Source of the DNA: Methanolobus sp.
GTDB taxonomy: Archaea > Halobacteriota > Methanosarcinia > Methanosarcinales > Methanosarcinaceae
Length of the DNA: 64,000 bases
Assembly (NCBI GenBank): GCA_029762595.1
Contig: JARVGJ010000005.1
Span: 29,227-93,226 of the forward strand
Reading direction: 5' to 3'
A model generated the notes under the pieces. That model made no database searches. It was not told where the DNA came from and saw only the letters and a list, made by a program, of their open reading frames with translations. Numbering within the stretch: the stretch's first letter is position 1; every line of letters begins with the position of its first letter. Below are positions 25,301-35,715 of the stretch, piece by piece. Made by a program: the position numbers and the translations under genes.

Positions 25301-26637
25301 TCAGCGTTCTCCTGGTTTGGGAGTTGTTGAGCGACTATCTCATCGACTTTGGCAATGAACTCTTCTGCAGTTCCCGGAGGTATCGAGGCACCGGATGCAA
25401 CATTGTGTCCGCCGCCCTCACCACCCACCAGCTTTGCAGCCTCCCGAAGTGCAAATGAAAGATCAAGTCCCTTTTCCACAAGTGCACGGGTGCCCCTTGC
25501 AGAAACCTTGACCAGTTCATCCACCTGGTTCACTGCAACAAATGGCATTTCAGGATCAACGTATCTGACAAAGGTGCTGGCTATCATTCCGGTGGATTCC
25601 ATGTCCTCTCCTATCAGGTATCCGATGCTTTTTCCCTTTTTGACCATATCCATACCTTTCTTGATATTCTCAACAATGGATATCTGGTGGGAAACTGCCA
25701 TATCCCTTGCCTCTTCCAGGTGTGTCTTATCCCTCATACAGATGGAAAGTCCCATACCTCCTTTCTCGGCTTTGCCGCAGGTATTCAGTATTGCAACAAG
25801 GTCATAGACATTAGGGACCAGTTCCTTATTAAGGAGGTACACATCACCGATGGCTGCATCAATGGCTTCGGGACTGGCATGTTTTGCCAGTTTCAGGGCA
25901 ACTGCCGATGTGAGTTTCTTTATCCTGTCAGTGTCAAGGTCTTCAATATTACCATGCAGTCCAAGGATATCAAGGAAACTATCTATCTTATCCCGGTCAC
26001 CGGTGATATCAAGATATGGTTCGGGTGTGTACTCTAACACTCTGGCAAGGTCCCCATCACCTATACGTAGTCCCTTTTTTACTGATATGACCCCGGCGTT
26101 GACTGCTTCTTCCAGTATATGGCCATTGATTGTACTGAAAAGCTGTTTATCACCTACAGCACCTGCTATGGCAAGCCCTGCCAGGTCGATGTTCCCTGGC
26201 TCCATTTCCATTGCCACAAGGAAGGTGGTCCCGGAGCCTGATACATGCATTGCCCCGTCTATGCCCACAAGATGAGGATTCACAAGCACTTTAGCTGGCG
26301 TCTCACCAACCGGAACATGGTGGTCGAGAACGATGATCTCCTGTTCTATATCTGATATCATCTCTGACTGCCCGCTGCCCATATCGCAGAACAGGACCAG
26401 GTCGTTTTCCGAGGTACTGGACTTTACCATCTCAACAACAGATGTATCCAGTCTTGGCACAATACTTGTATGAAAACGGATGCCTTTTCTTATGAGTGCC
26501 TGGCAGATTATCCCTGCAGATGTAAGGCCATCTGCATCGTTATGCGATATGACACGTACATATTCGTGTTTTTCAATGATATCCGCTGCCTCTCTTGCCA
26601 GGGCTTTAAGTTTTTGCATCTCAATATTCAGGTTCAT
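25297..26637 (-). CDS. archaeal RecJ-like DHH phosphoesterase
   Basis: A 446-residue DHH/DHHA1 protein. The metal-binding motifs are SHNDADGLTSAG, FCDMGSGQ and the DHH box VLDHHVPVGE, followed by a C-terminal DHHA1 domain with SARGTRALVEKGLDL and GGEGGGHNVASGA. Archaeal relatives are RecJ-type single-strand nucleases (GAN) that associate with the replisome, or oligonucleotide hydrolases. It begins 33 bases after the GlmU-like gene on the same strand and overlaps Pcc1. Confidence 0.9.
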   Translation of the reverse strand: MNLNIEMQKLKALAREAADIIEKHEYVRVISHNDADGLTSAGIICQALIRKGIRFHTSIVPRLDTSVVEMVKSSTSENDLVLFCDMGSGQSEMISDIEQEIIVLDHHVPVGETPAKVLVNPHLVGIDGAMHVSGSGTTFLVAMEMEPGNIDLAGLAIAGAVGDKQLFSTINGHILEEAVNAGVISVKKGLRIGDGDLARVLEYTPEPYLDITGDRDKIDSFLDILGLHGNIEDLDTDRIKKLTSAVALKLAKHASPEAIDAAIGDVYLLNKELVPNVYDLVAILNTCGKAEKGGMGLSICMRDKTHLEEARDMAVSHQISIVENIKKGMDMVKKGKSIGYLIGEDMESTGMIASTFVRYVDPEMPFVAVNQVDELVKVSARGTRALVEKGLDLSFALREAAKLVGGEGGGHNVASGASIPPGTAEEFIAKVDEIVAQQLPNQENAE

Positions 26638-26669
26638 CCGAGTCTCCAGGTTAATGATGGCAAGGTGCC

Positions 26670-27878
26670 TTAATTAGTTTTTCTTTTGTACGTTACGACT
26701 TCACCAGGTGTGGTAAAGCTTCCCGGATCCATCATAGTGCCGATGTTAATGCTGGTGTTGATGCCGGTGTGGACCTCATCGCCCATTATGACCCCAAGTT
26801 TTCTCCTTCCGGTATCCACCATTTCTCCTTTCACCATTGTTCTTATGTTCCGGTTATCGTGCCGGAGGTTGGCTATCTTTGTTCCGGCACCAAGATTACA
26901 GGCAGTACCAATGACACTGTCGCCAAGGTATGAAAGGTGGCCTATTTTAGTTCCATCCATTATTATGCTGTTCTTAACTTCAACAGCATTACCTACGTGT
27001 ACATTGTTTCCGATGGCTGTTGAAGCCCTGATGAAGCAGTTTGGACCTATATCGCAGTCATCTCCTATTATGACAGGACCCATTATATAGGCACCATTGC
27101 GGACAATGCTGTTTTTGCCAACCTTTACATTCCCGTGAAGTGTTGCATAAGGCTCAATGGTACCTTCGCGGATGTTATCTATATTATCAAGCAGGACCTT
27201 GTTTGCGTCCAGCATGTCCCAGGGCCTTCCGATGTCTATCCATTCAGTTGTCAGTATCTCAAAACCAATCATGTACCCATCTTCGATCATCATTTGCAGG
27301 GAGTCTGTGATCTCATATTCTCCTCTTTTTGACTTTCCAGTTCTCTGTATATAGTCAAAAACGATCTCGTCAAAAAGATAGATGCCGGCATTTGCAAGGT
27401 TTGTGGGCGGATCTTTGGGTTTTTCTATGATCCTGGTGACATTGTTCCCGCTGGTCTCAATTACGCCGAAATGGGATGGTTCTTCAACTTCCTTCACACT
27501 GATGACTGCATCCTCTGTTCTTAACATCAGCTGTCTGATATGTTGGGTACTCACGAGCATGTCCCCGTTGAGCACAATAAATTTTCCTTCAACATACCCA
27601 TTTGCACAGGCTATTGCATTTGCGGTTCCAAGCTGTTCTTCCTGGCGCACATATTCAATATTGATGCCAAAAACACTTCCATCATTGAAATAATTCCTTA
27701 TGGCATCTTCCCTGTAACCTGTTACAATGAGGAACTCACTGATCCCGGCATCAATGGCAGCTTTAATGGTGTGTTCGATCATGGGTTTGTTAGCTATTGG
27801 AAGCATAACTTTGGGCTTTGACGAAGTAAGCGGTCTCATTCGTGTGCCTTCACCGGCAGCGAGTATCACTGCTTTCAT
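26670..27878 (-). CDS. bifunctional GlmU-like uridylyltransferase/acetyltransferase (paralogue 2)
   Basis: About 402 residues. The N-terminal nucleotidyltransferase has [25 protein letters not shown] and [11 protein letters not shown]. The C-terminal left-handed beta helix has repeated [19 protein letters not shown]-type hexads and keeps [12 protein letters not shown], the segment with the catalytic His in bacterial GlmU. It should convert glucosamine-1-phosphate to UDP-GlcNAc in two steps. The ATG at 27878 lies eight bases behind AAAGGAG and overlaps the glmM stop by four bases, so the track start at GTG, three codons earlier, is rejected. Confidence 0.88.
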   Translation of the reverse strand: MKAVILAAGEGTRMRPLTSSKPKVMLPIANKPMIEHTIKAAIDAGISEFLIVTGYREDAIRNYFNDGSVFGINIEYVRQEEQLGTANAIACANGYVEGKFIVLNGDMLVSTQHIRQLMLRTEDAVISVKEVEEPSHFGVIETSGNNVTRIIEKPKDPPTNLANAGIYLFDEIVFDYIQRTGKSKRGEYEITDSLQMMIEDGYMIGFEILTTEWIDIGRPWDMLDANKVLLDNIDNIREGTIEPYATLHGNVKVGKNSIVRNGAYIMGPVIIGDDCDIGPNCFIRASTAIGNNVHVGNAVEVKNSIIMDGTKIGHLSYLGDSVIGTACNLGAGTKIANLRHDNRNIRTMVKGEMVDTGRRKLGVIMGDEVHTGINTSINIGTMMDPGSFTTPGEVVTYKRKTN

Positions 27879-29182
27879 TGGAGGCACTCCTTTACAATAT
27901 CCTCTATCCTGGCATGAAGCCCTTCAACATCTTTTCTTGCCTCTGCTGTTATCCTTATCTTTGCTTCGGTTCCCGAGGGTCTGACAAGTACCCAGCCTTC
28001 TTCCATATCAACCCTGATGCCATCGATACTGGAAACCTTGCCCATGCTGTGAAGCTTTGTTCTGACCTTTTCCATTACCTTTTGTTTTACTGCATTATCA
28101 CAGGCAATAGTGCTTCTGAGAGTGGGATACTCTGGCAGTTCTTCCCTGAGAGCAGCCAGGCTCTTTTCGCTGACCACGTCCACAAGTAAGGCTGCAGCAT
28201 AGATGCCATCCGGGCAATATGATATTCGGGGAAATATCCAGCTTCCAGAGGGTTCACCGCCAAAATCCGCTTTCTGCTTTTTCATTTCCTCTGCTACATA
28301 TACGTCACCGACCTTTGTGTGGATCACATTGGAACCTGGCAGTGAGTCATCAACCATCATCGAGGTGTCAACAGGGACAACTACCAGGGGACTGCTTTTA
28401 CCCTTACATTCATAGCGTGCAAAGATGGCAAGCATTTCGTCCCCTGAAAGGAAGACGCCATTCTCATCCACTGCCATCATCCTGTCGGCATCTCCATCAT
28501 GGGCAATGCCGATATCAGCTTCAAAAGACTTTACCGTCTTTTTGAGCATCCAGAGATTTGCATCGTTAGGTTCGGGATTACGTGCCGGGAAGTATCCGTC
28601 AAGCTGGGAGTTAAGCGTGATGACCTCACATCCCATTTCCCTTAAGAGGTATGGTGTAATGGTTCCGCCAGCACCTCCGCCACAGTCCACAATAACCCTC
28701 ACAGGGGCACCTTTGGCGTAGCTGCGTATCATGTCGATGTGGTCACGTACTGCATTCCCATATGATGAGACCTTTCCCACCATGTCCCATGGTGCATATA
28801 CGAAATCCTCTTTTTCGATTATGGACTCTATATCTTCCTGCTGGGCAGAATCAAACGCCATACCATCTGGATTCCACAGCTTGATCCCAACATACTCGGC
28901 AGTGTTGTGTGATGCGGTTATCATTACACCGCAATCATAGTTACGGGCAGCATATGCAAGAGTTGGCGTGGTTACAAGCCCAACCCGGACAACATCACAT
29001 CCTGCAGCCATCATTCCTGAGATTACTGCCAGCTCTATCATTTCCCCGGCCAACCGGGGGTCCCTTCCAATGACGGCAGTCTTCTTAGATCTTCCAAGGG
29101 CCATGCCCACTTTCAGGGCAAGGTCCACGGTTATTTCTATATTTGCAAGACCGCGGATGCCCGATGAACCAAATAATCTCAT
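27875..29182 (-). CDS. glmM: phosphoglucosamine mutase-type phosphohexomutase
   Basis: A 435-residue alpha-D-phosphohexomutase. It begins [17 protein letters not shown] and has the phosphoserine loop MITASHN, the metal loop [13 protein letters not shown], the sugar loop [10 protein letters not shown] and the phosphate-binding [11 protein letters not shown]. It should turn glucosamine-6-phosphate into the 1-phosphate. Its place between glmS and a GlmU-like gene makes GlmM the best call over phosphomannomutase. A 14-base tandem repeat lies in the spacer before it. Confidence 0.9.
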   Translation of the reverse strand: MRLFGSSGIRGLANIEITVDLALKVGMALGRSKKTAVIGRDPRLAGEMIELAVISGMMAAGCDVVRVGLVTTPTLAYAARNYDCGVMITASHNTAEYVGIKLWNPDGMAFDSAQQEDIESIIEKEDFVYAPWDMVGKVSSYGNAVRDHIDMIRSYAKGAPVRVIVDCGGGAGGTITPYLLREMGCEVITLNSQLDGYFPARNPEPNDANLWMLKKTVKSFEADIGIAHDGDADRMMAVDENGVFLSGDEMLAIFARYECKGKSSPLVVVPVDTSMMVDDSLPGSNVIHTKVGDVYVAEEMKKQKADFGGEPSGSWIFPRISYCPDGIYAAALLVDVVSEKSLAALREELPEYPTLRSTIACDNAVKQKVMEKVRTKLHSMGKVSSIDGIRVDMEEGWVLVRPSGTEAKIRITAEARKDVEGLHARIEDIVKECLQ

Positions 29183-29201
29183 TCAATATCCTCTCATAGA
29201 A

Positions 29202-29229
29202 AAATCATACATTACAAATCATACATTAT
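29202..29229. repeat. 14-bp tandem duplication
   Basis: AAATCATACATTAC is followed at once by AAATCATACATTAT, one mismatch in 14, in the glmS-glmM spacer. Confidence 0.8.
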
Positions 29230-29237
29230 CATTAAAC

Positions 29238-31067
29238 TCATTCAACGGTCACACTTTTTGCAAGGTTCCTGGGTTTATCGATAGAACAATACTTTGCCAG
29301 TGCAGTATAATATGAAAGCAACTGGAGGACCACAGAAGAAAGCACCGGGGCCAGCAGCTCATGCGATGTAGGTACCCGGAGCACAACATCAACATACTTT
29401 TCGATCTCAGTATCATCGTCATCAGCAACAGCGATGACAGTTGCATTGCGTGCCTTCACTTCCTTGATGTTGCTAAGTATCTTCTCATATGTGTGCCCTT
29501 TAGTGGCTATCGCCACCACAGGGGTGTCCTCGGTGATCAGTGCCAGAGGTCCGTGTTTTAGCTCACCTGCTGCATATCCTTCTGCATGGATGTAGGATAT
29601 CTCCTTAAGCTTCAGGGCACCTTCAAGGGCCACTGGGTAGTTCAGGTAGCGTCCTATGAAGAAGTAATCATGCTTGTCTGCAAACTGCATGGCACACTCA
29701 TTGATAACCTCTTTCCTGCCAAGCACTTTCTGGATCTGTCCCGGAAGGCGTTTTATACCAACTATAAGATCCTTTGCCTCATTTGCACTGATAATCCCCC
29801 GTATCCTTCCAAAATTGATCGCAAGCATATAGAGTGCTATCAGCTGGGCTGTGAACGTCTTTGTTGCAGCCACTCCTATCTCCGGTCCTGCCCTGGTGTA
29901 GAGTACACTGTCAGCTTCTCTTGTGATGGTACTCCCAACGACATTGGTAATGGCGATGCTGCGACATCCATAGGAGCTTGAACTTCTTACGGCAGCCAGG
30001 GTGTCTGCTGTTTCCCCTGACTGGGTTATGGCTATGGTCAGTTCCTCACCGCAAAGCACAGGATTACTGTACCTGAACTCCGATGCTGTCTCTACATCAG
30101 TATGAAGTCCGGCCAGTTTTTCAAACAGGTATTTACCGAGTATCCCTGCATTCCACGAGGTTCCGCAGGCTATGATGGTAGCTCTTCTAAGCCTTTTTAT
30201 CTCTGCAGGATCGAGATGGAGCTCATCAAGGGTTACTGTTCCTTCAAGTTCTGACAGTTTGCCGGCAAAAGTGTTCTGTATTGAAGTGGGCTGTTCATGT
30301 ATCTCTTTTAGCATGAAATGCTCATAACCTGCCTTCTCAGCAGCCTCAAGATCCCATTCGATGGTTTCCGTGTCCCTTGAGAGACGATTCCCTCCCTGGT
30401 CGAATATCTCAATGGAGCCGGGTCTTAAAAGGCCGATCTCATTGTCATTGATAAATATCACTTCTTTGGTGTGCCTTAAAAAAGCAGTGACATCGGATGC
30501 TGCATAGTTACTCTCCTCTCCAATGCCTATTACAAGAGGGCTATCCTTTCTGGCAAAAGCCAGTATATCCGGTTCTTCGGCACATAGAGCTGCAATGGCA
30601 TAGGAGCCTTCCAGCTCTTTTACAGTTTCTGCCAGGCCATCAAGAAGACATTTATTCCCATTACAGTTCATATTGAAATGCAAAAGGTGGGCAATGACCT
30701 CAGTATCCGTATCTGACAGGAACTCATATCCAAGCCCTGACAGCCTTTCTTTTAGCTCCAGATAATTTTCAATGATGCCGTTGTGAACAACAGAGACATT
30801 GGAAGACAGGTGTGGATGTGCGTTCCTTGTTTCGGGTTTCCCGTGTGTGGCCCATCTTGTATGACCTATGCCGGTGCTTCCCGTTACATTCTGTGGAATG
30901 ACCGTTTCCAGATCTTTTATCATGCCAGCTATCTTGTATGTCTCAAGTGATCCGTTAAAGACCGTGACCCCGGCAGAATCATATCCCCTGTATTCAAGCA
31001 TTTTAAGCGATTCAAGTAAAATGGGAACTGCCTGCTCTGAACCTATATATCCAACTATTCCGCACAT
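29238..31067 (-). CDS. glmS: glutamine-fructose-6-phosphate aminotransferase (isomerizing)
   Basis: About 609 residues in the standard GlmS layout. The N-terminal glutaminase begins MCGIVGYIG, so Cys2 becomes the nucleophile after removal of Met, and has LEYRGYDSAG and TRWATHGKP. Two SIS domains follow, with ITQSGETADTLAAV and ATKTFTAQL, then the C-terminal LAKSVTVE. It makes glucosamine-6-phosphate, the first step of the amino sugar pathway. GAGGTGATTGAA before the ATG at 31067 shows that the track start (GTG) is part of the ribosome site. It follows the first GlmU-like gene by ten bases. Confidence 0.96.
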   Translation of the reverse strand: MCGIVGYIGSEQAVPILLESLKMLEYRGYDSAGVTVFNGSLETYKIAGMIKDLETVIPQNVTGSTGIGHTRWATHGKPETRNAHPHLSSNVSVVHNGIIENYLELKERLSGLGYEFLSDTDTEVIAHLLHFNMNCNGNKCLLDGLAETVKELEGSYAIAALCAEEPDILAFARKDSPLVIGIGEESNYAASDVTAFLRHTKEVIFINDNEIGLLRPGSIEIFDQGGNRLSRDTETIEWDLEAAEKAGYEHFMLKEIHEQPTSIQNTFAGKLSELEGTVTLDELHLDPAEIKRLRRATIIACGTSWNAGILGKYLFEKLAGLHTDVETASEFRYSNPVLCGEELTIAITQSGETADTLAAVRSSSSYGCRSIAITNVVGSTITREADSVLYTRAGPEIGVAATKTFTAQLIALYMLAINFGRIRGIISANEAKDLIVGIKRLPGQIQKVLGRKEVINECAMQFADKHDYFFIGRYLNYPVALEGALKLKEISYIHAEGYAAGELKHGPLALITEDTPVVAIATKGHTYEKILSNIKEVKARNATVIAVADDDDTEIEKYVDVVLRVPTSHELLAPVLSSVVLQLLSYYTALAKYCSIDKPRNLAKSVTVE

Positions 31068-31077
31068 TTCAATCACC

Positions 31078-32295
31078 TCAGATAACTATCGAATCTGCGG
31101 GTATGTCCTCTGAGATGGTTTTGCCGGAGCTGATGCGACAGTTGGAGGAAATCATATTTCCTGCACGAACAAGGACATTCCCTCCAATCTCAGCATCATC
31201 TCCCACGATCGTACCAAGTATCTCCGCATGTTGCAGTTCGCCCTCTATCTGAATAAGCATATCATTGCCTTCCTCGGTTATGAAGTTAGGGCCAGTTGCA
31301 ACGTTGCTTCCAATAACAGAACTGGATATATTGCTATGGGTGCTTATGCGCACGTCATTCATAAGGATACTGTTCCTGATCTGTGAGAAGGAGGCAACTG
31401 ATACATTACTACCGATGCTTGTAGAAGGTAGTATGACAACACCAGGTCCGATGTCGCAGTTGTCTCCTATGATAACAGGTCCCACTATATATGATCCTGC
31501 CCTGATGGTAGTGTTCTTTCCTATGTACACATTTCCTTTGATGCTCACTCCATCTTCTATTTTTGCGTCTTCAAGGTCTTCCTCCAGGTTACCAAGTACT
31601 ATTGTGTTTGCTTCCAGCAGGTCCCAGGAGTAAGCAGCATCAAGCCATTCTGCGTTCGTTACTGCCATTGTCACGCTCATCTTGGAATCTATCATTGCCT
31701 GCAGGGTATCAGTGATGGCGTATTCACCAGTTGGGGATATTGGTGTCTTTTCGATCATTTCGAATATTTCCTGCCTGAAAAGATAAATTCCTGTGTTTAT
31801 CAGGTGGCTCACTAAGGTCTTGGGCTTTTCAATTATCTCACTGACATTTTTCCCTTTTGCAACTATCACCCCATAGTCGCTGACATCATTTTTTTTGCAT
31901 GCAAGGAGTGTGGCATCACCTCCTGCACCTCTTATAAGGTCGGATATTACATCCGGTCCGATAATGTTGTCTCCGTTGACGACGATGAACTCTTCTTCAT
32001 CAGCAGAGATCTTCTGCCGTGCCTGGAGAATGGCATGAGCCGTACCTATCTGGGCTTTCTGCTCGATGTATTCTATTTTCACACCGAAGTTGATCCCATC
32101 CTCAAAATAATCCATGATACGTTCTTTTTTGTATCCTACGATCAGTATGATGTCCTTTATATCGTTTGCCACAAGGGCGTTTATAACATGTTCAAGTATC
32201 GGCTTGTTTGCCACTGTAAGCATTACCTTAGATCTTGTAAGTGTTAGAGGCCTGCACCTTTTACCTTCGCCGGCTGCAAGGATGATAGCTTTCAT
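31078..32295 (-). CDS. GlmU-like nucleotidyltransferase with beta-helix domain (paralogue 1)
   Basis: A 405-residue protein, first gene of the leftward operon. The N-terminus is MKAIILAAGEGKRCRPLTLTRSKVM, with FIVVNGDNI later, so it is a sugar-1-phosphate nucleotidyltransferase. The C-terminal beta helix has VIIGDNCDIGPG repeats. Where paralogue 2 keeps [12 protein letters not shown] this one has STHSNISSSVIG, and its C-terminus lacks the [14 protein letters not shown] block. So acetyltransferase activity is doubtful here, and it may act on another sugar phosphate or supply only uridylyl transfer. Confidence 0.82.
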   Translation of the reverse strand: MKAIILAAGEGKRCRPLTLTRSKVMLTVANKPILEHVINALVANDIKDIILIVGYKKERIMDYFEDGINFGVKIEYIEQKAQIGTAHAILQARQKISADEEEFIVVNGDNIIGPDVISDLIRGAGGDATLLACKKNDVSDYGVIVAKGKNVSEIIEKPKTLVSHLINTGIYLFRQEIFEMIEKTPISPTGEYAITDTLQAMIDSKMSVTMAVTNAEWLDAAYSWDLLEANTIVLGNLEEDLEDAKIEDGVSIKGNVYIGKNTTIRAGSYIVGPVIIGDNCDIGPGVVILPSTSIGSNVSVASFSQIRNSILMNDVRISTHSNISSSVIGSNVATGPNFITEEGNDMLIQIEGELQHAEILGTIVGDDAEIGGNVLVRAGNMISSNCRISSGKTISEDIPADSIVI

Positions 32296-32391
32296 GGCAT
32301 ATAATGTTCTTTAAAACAATTTATAAGTTCCCTTTTCAAGTATTATTATGTCTGCAAAAATACCACATATATACCATATATTATACAATAC

Positions 32392-32410
32392 AATGGAATA
32401 TAATGGAATA
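32392..32410. repeat. short direct repeat in a spacer
   Basis: AATGGAATA occurs twice at a 10-base period. The surrounding spacer (32296-32593) otherwise holds the operon promoter and the uS15 terminator. Confidence 0.5.
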
Positions 32411-32532
32411 AGCGATACGCTGTAGTAATGCCGGTCAACAGTAATATCGCTTAACAGTAAGTAATTAGTAGATGTGTTATACGAAGTTCCTGCTGGCCGA
32501 CATTAATGAACAGGAAAAAAAGAACGCATTAT

Positions 32533-32570
32533 AAAAAGAGCAATTATGTTTGACCGTAGCCAAACATAAT
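32533..32570 (-). terminator. terminator of rps15
   Basis: ATTATGTTTG (32543-32552) pairs exactly with CAAACATAAT (32561-32570). On the minus strand the hairpin is followed by TGCTCTTTTTATAA. It lies 24 bases past the rps15 stop. Confidence 0.75.
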
Positions 32571-32593
32571 GGAAATGATCATGCAGGATTAAC

Positions 32594-33052
32594 TTATCTG
32601 GTGATAAGCATCTCTGCAGTATCTGGTTTATATTTCCAGTCAGCTGGAAGGACCTTTGAGGACTGGTAGTATTTGACCAGTCTCCTGATCTTGGATTCGG
32701 TATTCTGGAGGGAACGCTTGTTATGAACATCCTTGTGGTTGTAGTTCATGTGTTTCCTCATACCGATAGCCCTCACGATAAGGTTGTATAGATCCTCAGG
32801 GACAGCGAATTTTTCGCCATTTTCTCTGAGTATCTGTGTGATCTTCTTGCCTGTAGCGATCTTAGCATCAGGTACTCCGTATTTGTCCCTGAGTACCATG
32901 CCGATCTCACTTGTGCTGATACCCTGCTTCCACAGGTCAGTCACTACTTTTGTCACTTCATCACTGGTCATTGTTGACCATGCAGGTGCTTCAGTGCGAA
33001 GTGGTCTTGTAGGTCCGGAGTTTCCTTTCCTACGGGTGTGCATTTTTGCCAT
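32594..33052 (-). CDS. rps15: 30S ribosomal protein S15 (uS15)
   Basis: A 152-residue archaeal uS15, longer at the N-terminus than the bacterial protein. It starts [16 protein letters not shown], continues with [31 protein letters not shown] and ends in the rRNA-binding part with [24 protein letters not shown]. It binds 16S rRNA in the platform. It is a single leftward gene with its own terminator. Confidence 0.97.
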   Translation of the reverse strand: MAKMHTRRKGNSGPTRPLRTEAPAWSTMTSDEVTKVVTDLWKQGISTSEIGMVLRDKYGVPDAKIATGKKITQILRENGEKFAVPEDLYNLIVRAIGMRKHMNYNHKDVHNKRSLQNTESKIRRLVKYYQSSKVLPADWKYKPDTAEMLITR

Positions 33053-33310
33053 TAGCTTCCTCCTGGTAATTATTATTTATTTAATCTGTTTATGAATAAT
33101 CTCTGATCCATCATATGGGTCAGATATTTGATCCTTACCAGGTTGTTGAACATGGGAGACAACCTGATAATATGTTAATATGATTGGCGAAGTGCTTCCT
33201 ATGAATACCATCATCTCTTATATATGTTATGATTGCAGCCAGCGCAGTGATTTTCTGTATCTTCCACGCGAGATTGGATACGTGGTCTGGAATTATCCTC
33301 TCCTCCTTCC

Positions 33311-34537
33311 TCACCAGATCATAAGTACGATGTCAGCACCGCCAGGATTTGCTGTCCTGTATATGGCATCGAGCCTGTTAATGACAAGCTCGTTCCTTGT
33401 GCTGTTGTCCGTGGCACTAGTATTGCACATGAGTGCTATGGTATGGTTGATGTCGTCAGCATGGAAGTCTATGATATGGGCTGAGATCTGGTCTTTATTC
33501 TTTTCCAGTATCATATAATGGACCATATCCACCAGATCAAGACCAATGCTTTGTTCTTGCGGGCTTATTGTGACATTCAATCCATAAAGTCCGCTTACTG
33601 TGTAGTTCATGCAGCCAAGTACGCTCTGCATCACCGGACTACTGCAACCTTTACATTGAGGTCCGGTTAAAAAGGCCAGCTGCTCACTGTTGACTGCTAT
33701 CTCAGTACCGTTAAGTGATGAAAGGTAATCGTATGGGAAAACAATATCAGTGATAAGTTCCGCACAACCGGATGATACAACTTCAATGCTCTTTCCGAAC
33801 ATATGAAGGAACTCAGATTCAGGATCATTGGAATTGAATGCGTTGTATACTCCTGTTTCATTGAAAGGAGCATATATCTCTTCCATGGGTACGGGATATA
33901 TTACTGGCATCGAGATCCTTACCTTTTGTTTTATGGCATTATCAGGTGCTGGATCTCCGATGGTCATCCCACTTCGTATATTGTGTCCGGTAACAGGCTG
34001 CCAGTGGGCTTCGAACCTGTAATAATACCTCTGTCCTATTGTCCTTTCAAGATGCGCAGCTATTTGTTTTTCGGTTTCTGTCCTTTGCATCTGTGTCATG
34101 GGATTGAGTGCCTTTTCAGTTCCGTCCTTTTCCATTACCAGGCCCAGTACCAGACCTTCGGCAACAAGGTCTGAAAAAGTACGATGTCGCTGTTCCTTTG
34201 TGAACAAGGTTCTCGCAGTGTCCTGAAGTATCGAATTTTGTGAAAGGTTCACATCAATTCCTGCAAGTTCTCCAGGTTCCAGTGTATATTCATATTCTTC
34301 CAGGGTACTGCTCATTATGGTGTTAAGCAGGTAAGTATCCATCTGTTGTGCAGATATATAATGGGCTGAACTATATTGGTAATCGGCAGCTATCGATGGC
34401 ATAAGGATGACTGCGGAAATAGAGACCAGTATCAGGAAAAGGCAGGCATCGATGCTTGATGAGAACGCCTTATCGTTTGCAGACAGGTCATTAATGACGT
34501 TCTGTAATTTTTTTTTAAATCTTTTCTCTTGAACCAA
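33311..34537 (-). CDS. pilin-like membrane protein, fourth of the hisS operon
   Basis: A 408-residue protein not recognised by name. Residues about 29-50 form one hydrophobic helix (ACLFLILVSISAVILMPS) preceded by a basic N-terminus and NDKAFSSS. The remaining 350 residues should lie outside the membrane and hold several N-glycosylation sequons and four clustered Cys (CKGCSSPVMQSVLGC). The TTG start lies seven bases behind GAGGTGG and abuts the stop of the preceding gene. The layout (short charged head, one helix, large outer part) is that of a pseudopilin with a big passenger domain. It is the last of four similar genes. Confidence 0.65.
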   Translation of the reverse strand: MVQEKRFKKKLQNVINDLSANDKAFSSSIDACLFLILVSISAVILMPSIAADYQYSSAHYISAQQMDTYLLNTIMSSTLEEYEYTLEPGELAGIDVNLSQNSILQDTARTLFTKEQRHRTFSDLVAEGLVLGLVMEKDGTEKALNPMTQMQRTETEKQIAAHLERTIGQRYYYRFEAHWQPVTGHNIRSGMTIGDPAPDNAIKQKVRISMPVIYPVPMEEIYAPFNETGVYNAFNSNDPESEFLHMFGKSIEVVSSGCAELITDIVFPYDYLSSLNGTEIAVNSEQLAFLTGPQCKGCSSPVMQSVLGCMNYTVSGLYGLNVTISPQEQSIGLDLVDMVHYMILEKNKDQISAHIIDFHADDINHTIALMCNTSATDNSTRNELVINRLDAIYRTANPGGADIVLMIW

Positions 34538-34538
34538 C

Positions 34539-35045
34539 TCATTTCCACCTCTGATATATTATTTTGACTGTAATGGTTCCCGTAACGCAGCGGGCATTGC
34601 TTCCAAGCTCGATCACAACAGGCACTGAAGCAGCAATAACGTTCCTTCCTTCACAGGAATAAGGTCTCTGCTCAATGGTCCATTGATGACTGCCATCATC
34701 AGTGCTTGCCTCTACATAGAATTCAATGTTCGGGGAGAAGCGCTGGAAGAAAAGATAATGTTCCTGTGGCTCTATTAACGGGTTTGCAATGTTATCAAGT
34801 GCTTTTGCACAGATAATTCCCGGCCTGCTGCCCTGGAGTGGTGGATATGATGCAATGTCGGCTGCTATCATGACAGCCTGTTCGTAGTTTTCAAGTGCCT
34901 TGGAGTTATCACTGAAGGCAAAGTATGTATTTGAGAGTATGGATGCAAAGACAACAAAGCCCACAACTACCAGTGCAGTTGTCATAATGTCGTTATTCGG
35001 CTCAAGCAAAGCCCTTTCGTCACTGGTAAACGAGGATATATTCAA
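34539..35045 (-). CDS. pilin-like membrane protein, third of the hisS operon
   Basis: One hundred and sixty-eight residues. TSDERALLEP precedes a hydrophobic helix at residues about 21-41 (MTTALVVVGFVVFASILSNT), much like archaeal type IV pilins whose helix follows a DERA or EAAVSP sequence. The outer domain has two Cys and ends in a short strand. The TTG start lies six bases behind GAGGTGA and 26 bases inside the preceding gene, so translation is coupled. Function unknown; a minor pilin role is inferred. Confidence 0.65.
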   Translation of the reverse strand: MNISSFTSDERALLEPNNDIMTTALVVVGFVVFASILSNTYFAFSDNSKALENYEQAVMIAADIASYPPLQGSRPGIICAKALDNIANPLIEPQEHYLFFQRFSPNIEFYVEASTDDGSHQWTIEQRPYSCEGRNVIAASVPVVIELGSNARCVTGTITVKIIYQRWK

Positions 35046-35715
35046 GTTCTCTCACCTCGCTTGCATCAGTCACGAATATCGATCTCTTCTTAATATGGAC
35101 CTTCTCATCTATATTCAGATGGCTCTCTTTAGCTGAAGCAACCGCAAGGAATTCGGTCACATCCGTGTATGGGAATAAAGAACTAATTGGATAAACTACA
35201 GTTCCGTTAGCTGCAAATTCTATGGTCAGCAAGTTCTCCAGTTCTGCCGGACTGAAAGGAAGGGTCCTGTAACTGAGTGACCTGGCAGAATTGATATTCC
35301 TTCCATTGTCTTGAAACGTACAGGCTACATATTCCCCTGTTACTGAAATATTCAGCTTTTTATAATCTTCAGGCGTCAGTAACCCTGAGTATGCATCAAA
35401 GCTGTAGTCCTTCACAGCATAGGCTGTGCCTGAAGGGCTGCTTCCCACAGAATCTATATTTGATGCAATATCAAAGGTTAAGGTATCAAGTCCATCCTTT
35501 TTGCTAATGTCTGCATGAAGTGTAGCCAGATTATATAATGCAACAAGGATTATCGCAGACGCAACGATAAGTGCGGTCTTGGAAAGGATGAGGTCTGCCC
35601 ACGCGTTTGAATCCTCCTGCAGGTTTTTGGGAACCTTGACCTGCCCACATGCTTTGGATAGGGAAGGATGGATTCTTTTTGGCACATCAGGCACGACTTC
35701 ATTTTGATTTTTCAT
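35020..35715 (-). CDS. pilin-like membrane protein, second of the hisS operon
   Basis: A 231-residue protein. The N-terminal 45 residues are polar and cytoplasmic, ending in EDSNAWAD, followed by a helix at about 47-65 (TALIVASAIILVALYNLA). The outer 165 residues are beta-rich and end with VRELEYILVYQ. Its ATG overlaps the stop of the first pilin-like gene (TAATG). No family is recognised. The shared shape with its three neighbours suggests one assembled structure. Confidence 0.62.
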   Translation of the reverse strand: MKNQNEVVPDVPKRIHPSLSKACGQVKVPKNLQEDSNAWADLILSKTALIVASAIILVALYNLATLHADISKKDGLDTLTFDIASNIDSVGSSPSGTAYAVKDYSFDAYSGLLTPEDYKKLNISVTGEYVACTFQDNGRNINSARSLSYRTLPFSPAELENLLTIEFAANGTVVYPISSLFPYTDVTEFLAVASAKESHLNIDEKVHIKKRSIFVTDASEVRELEYILVYQ

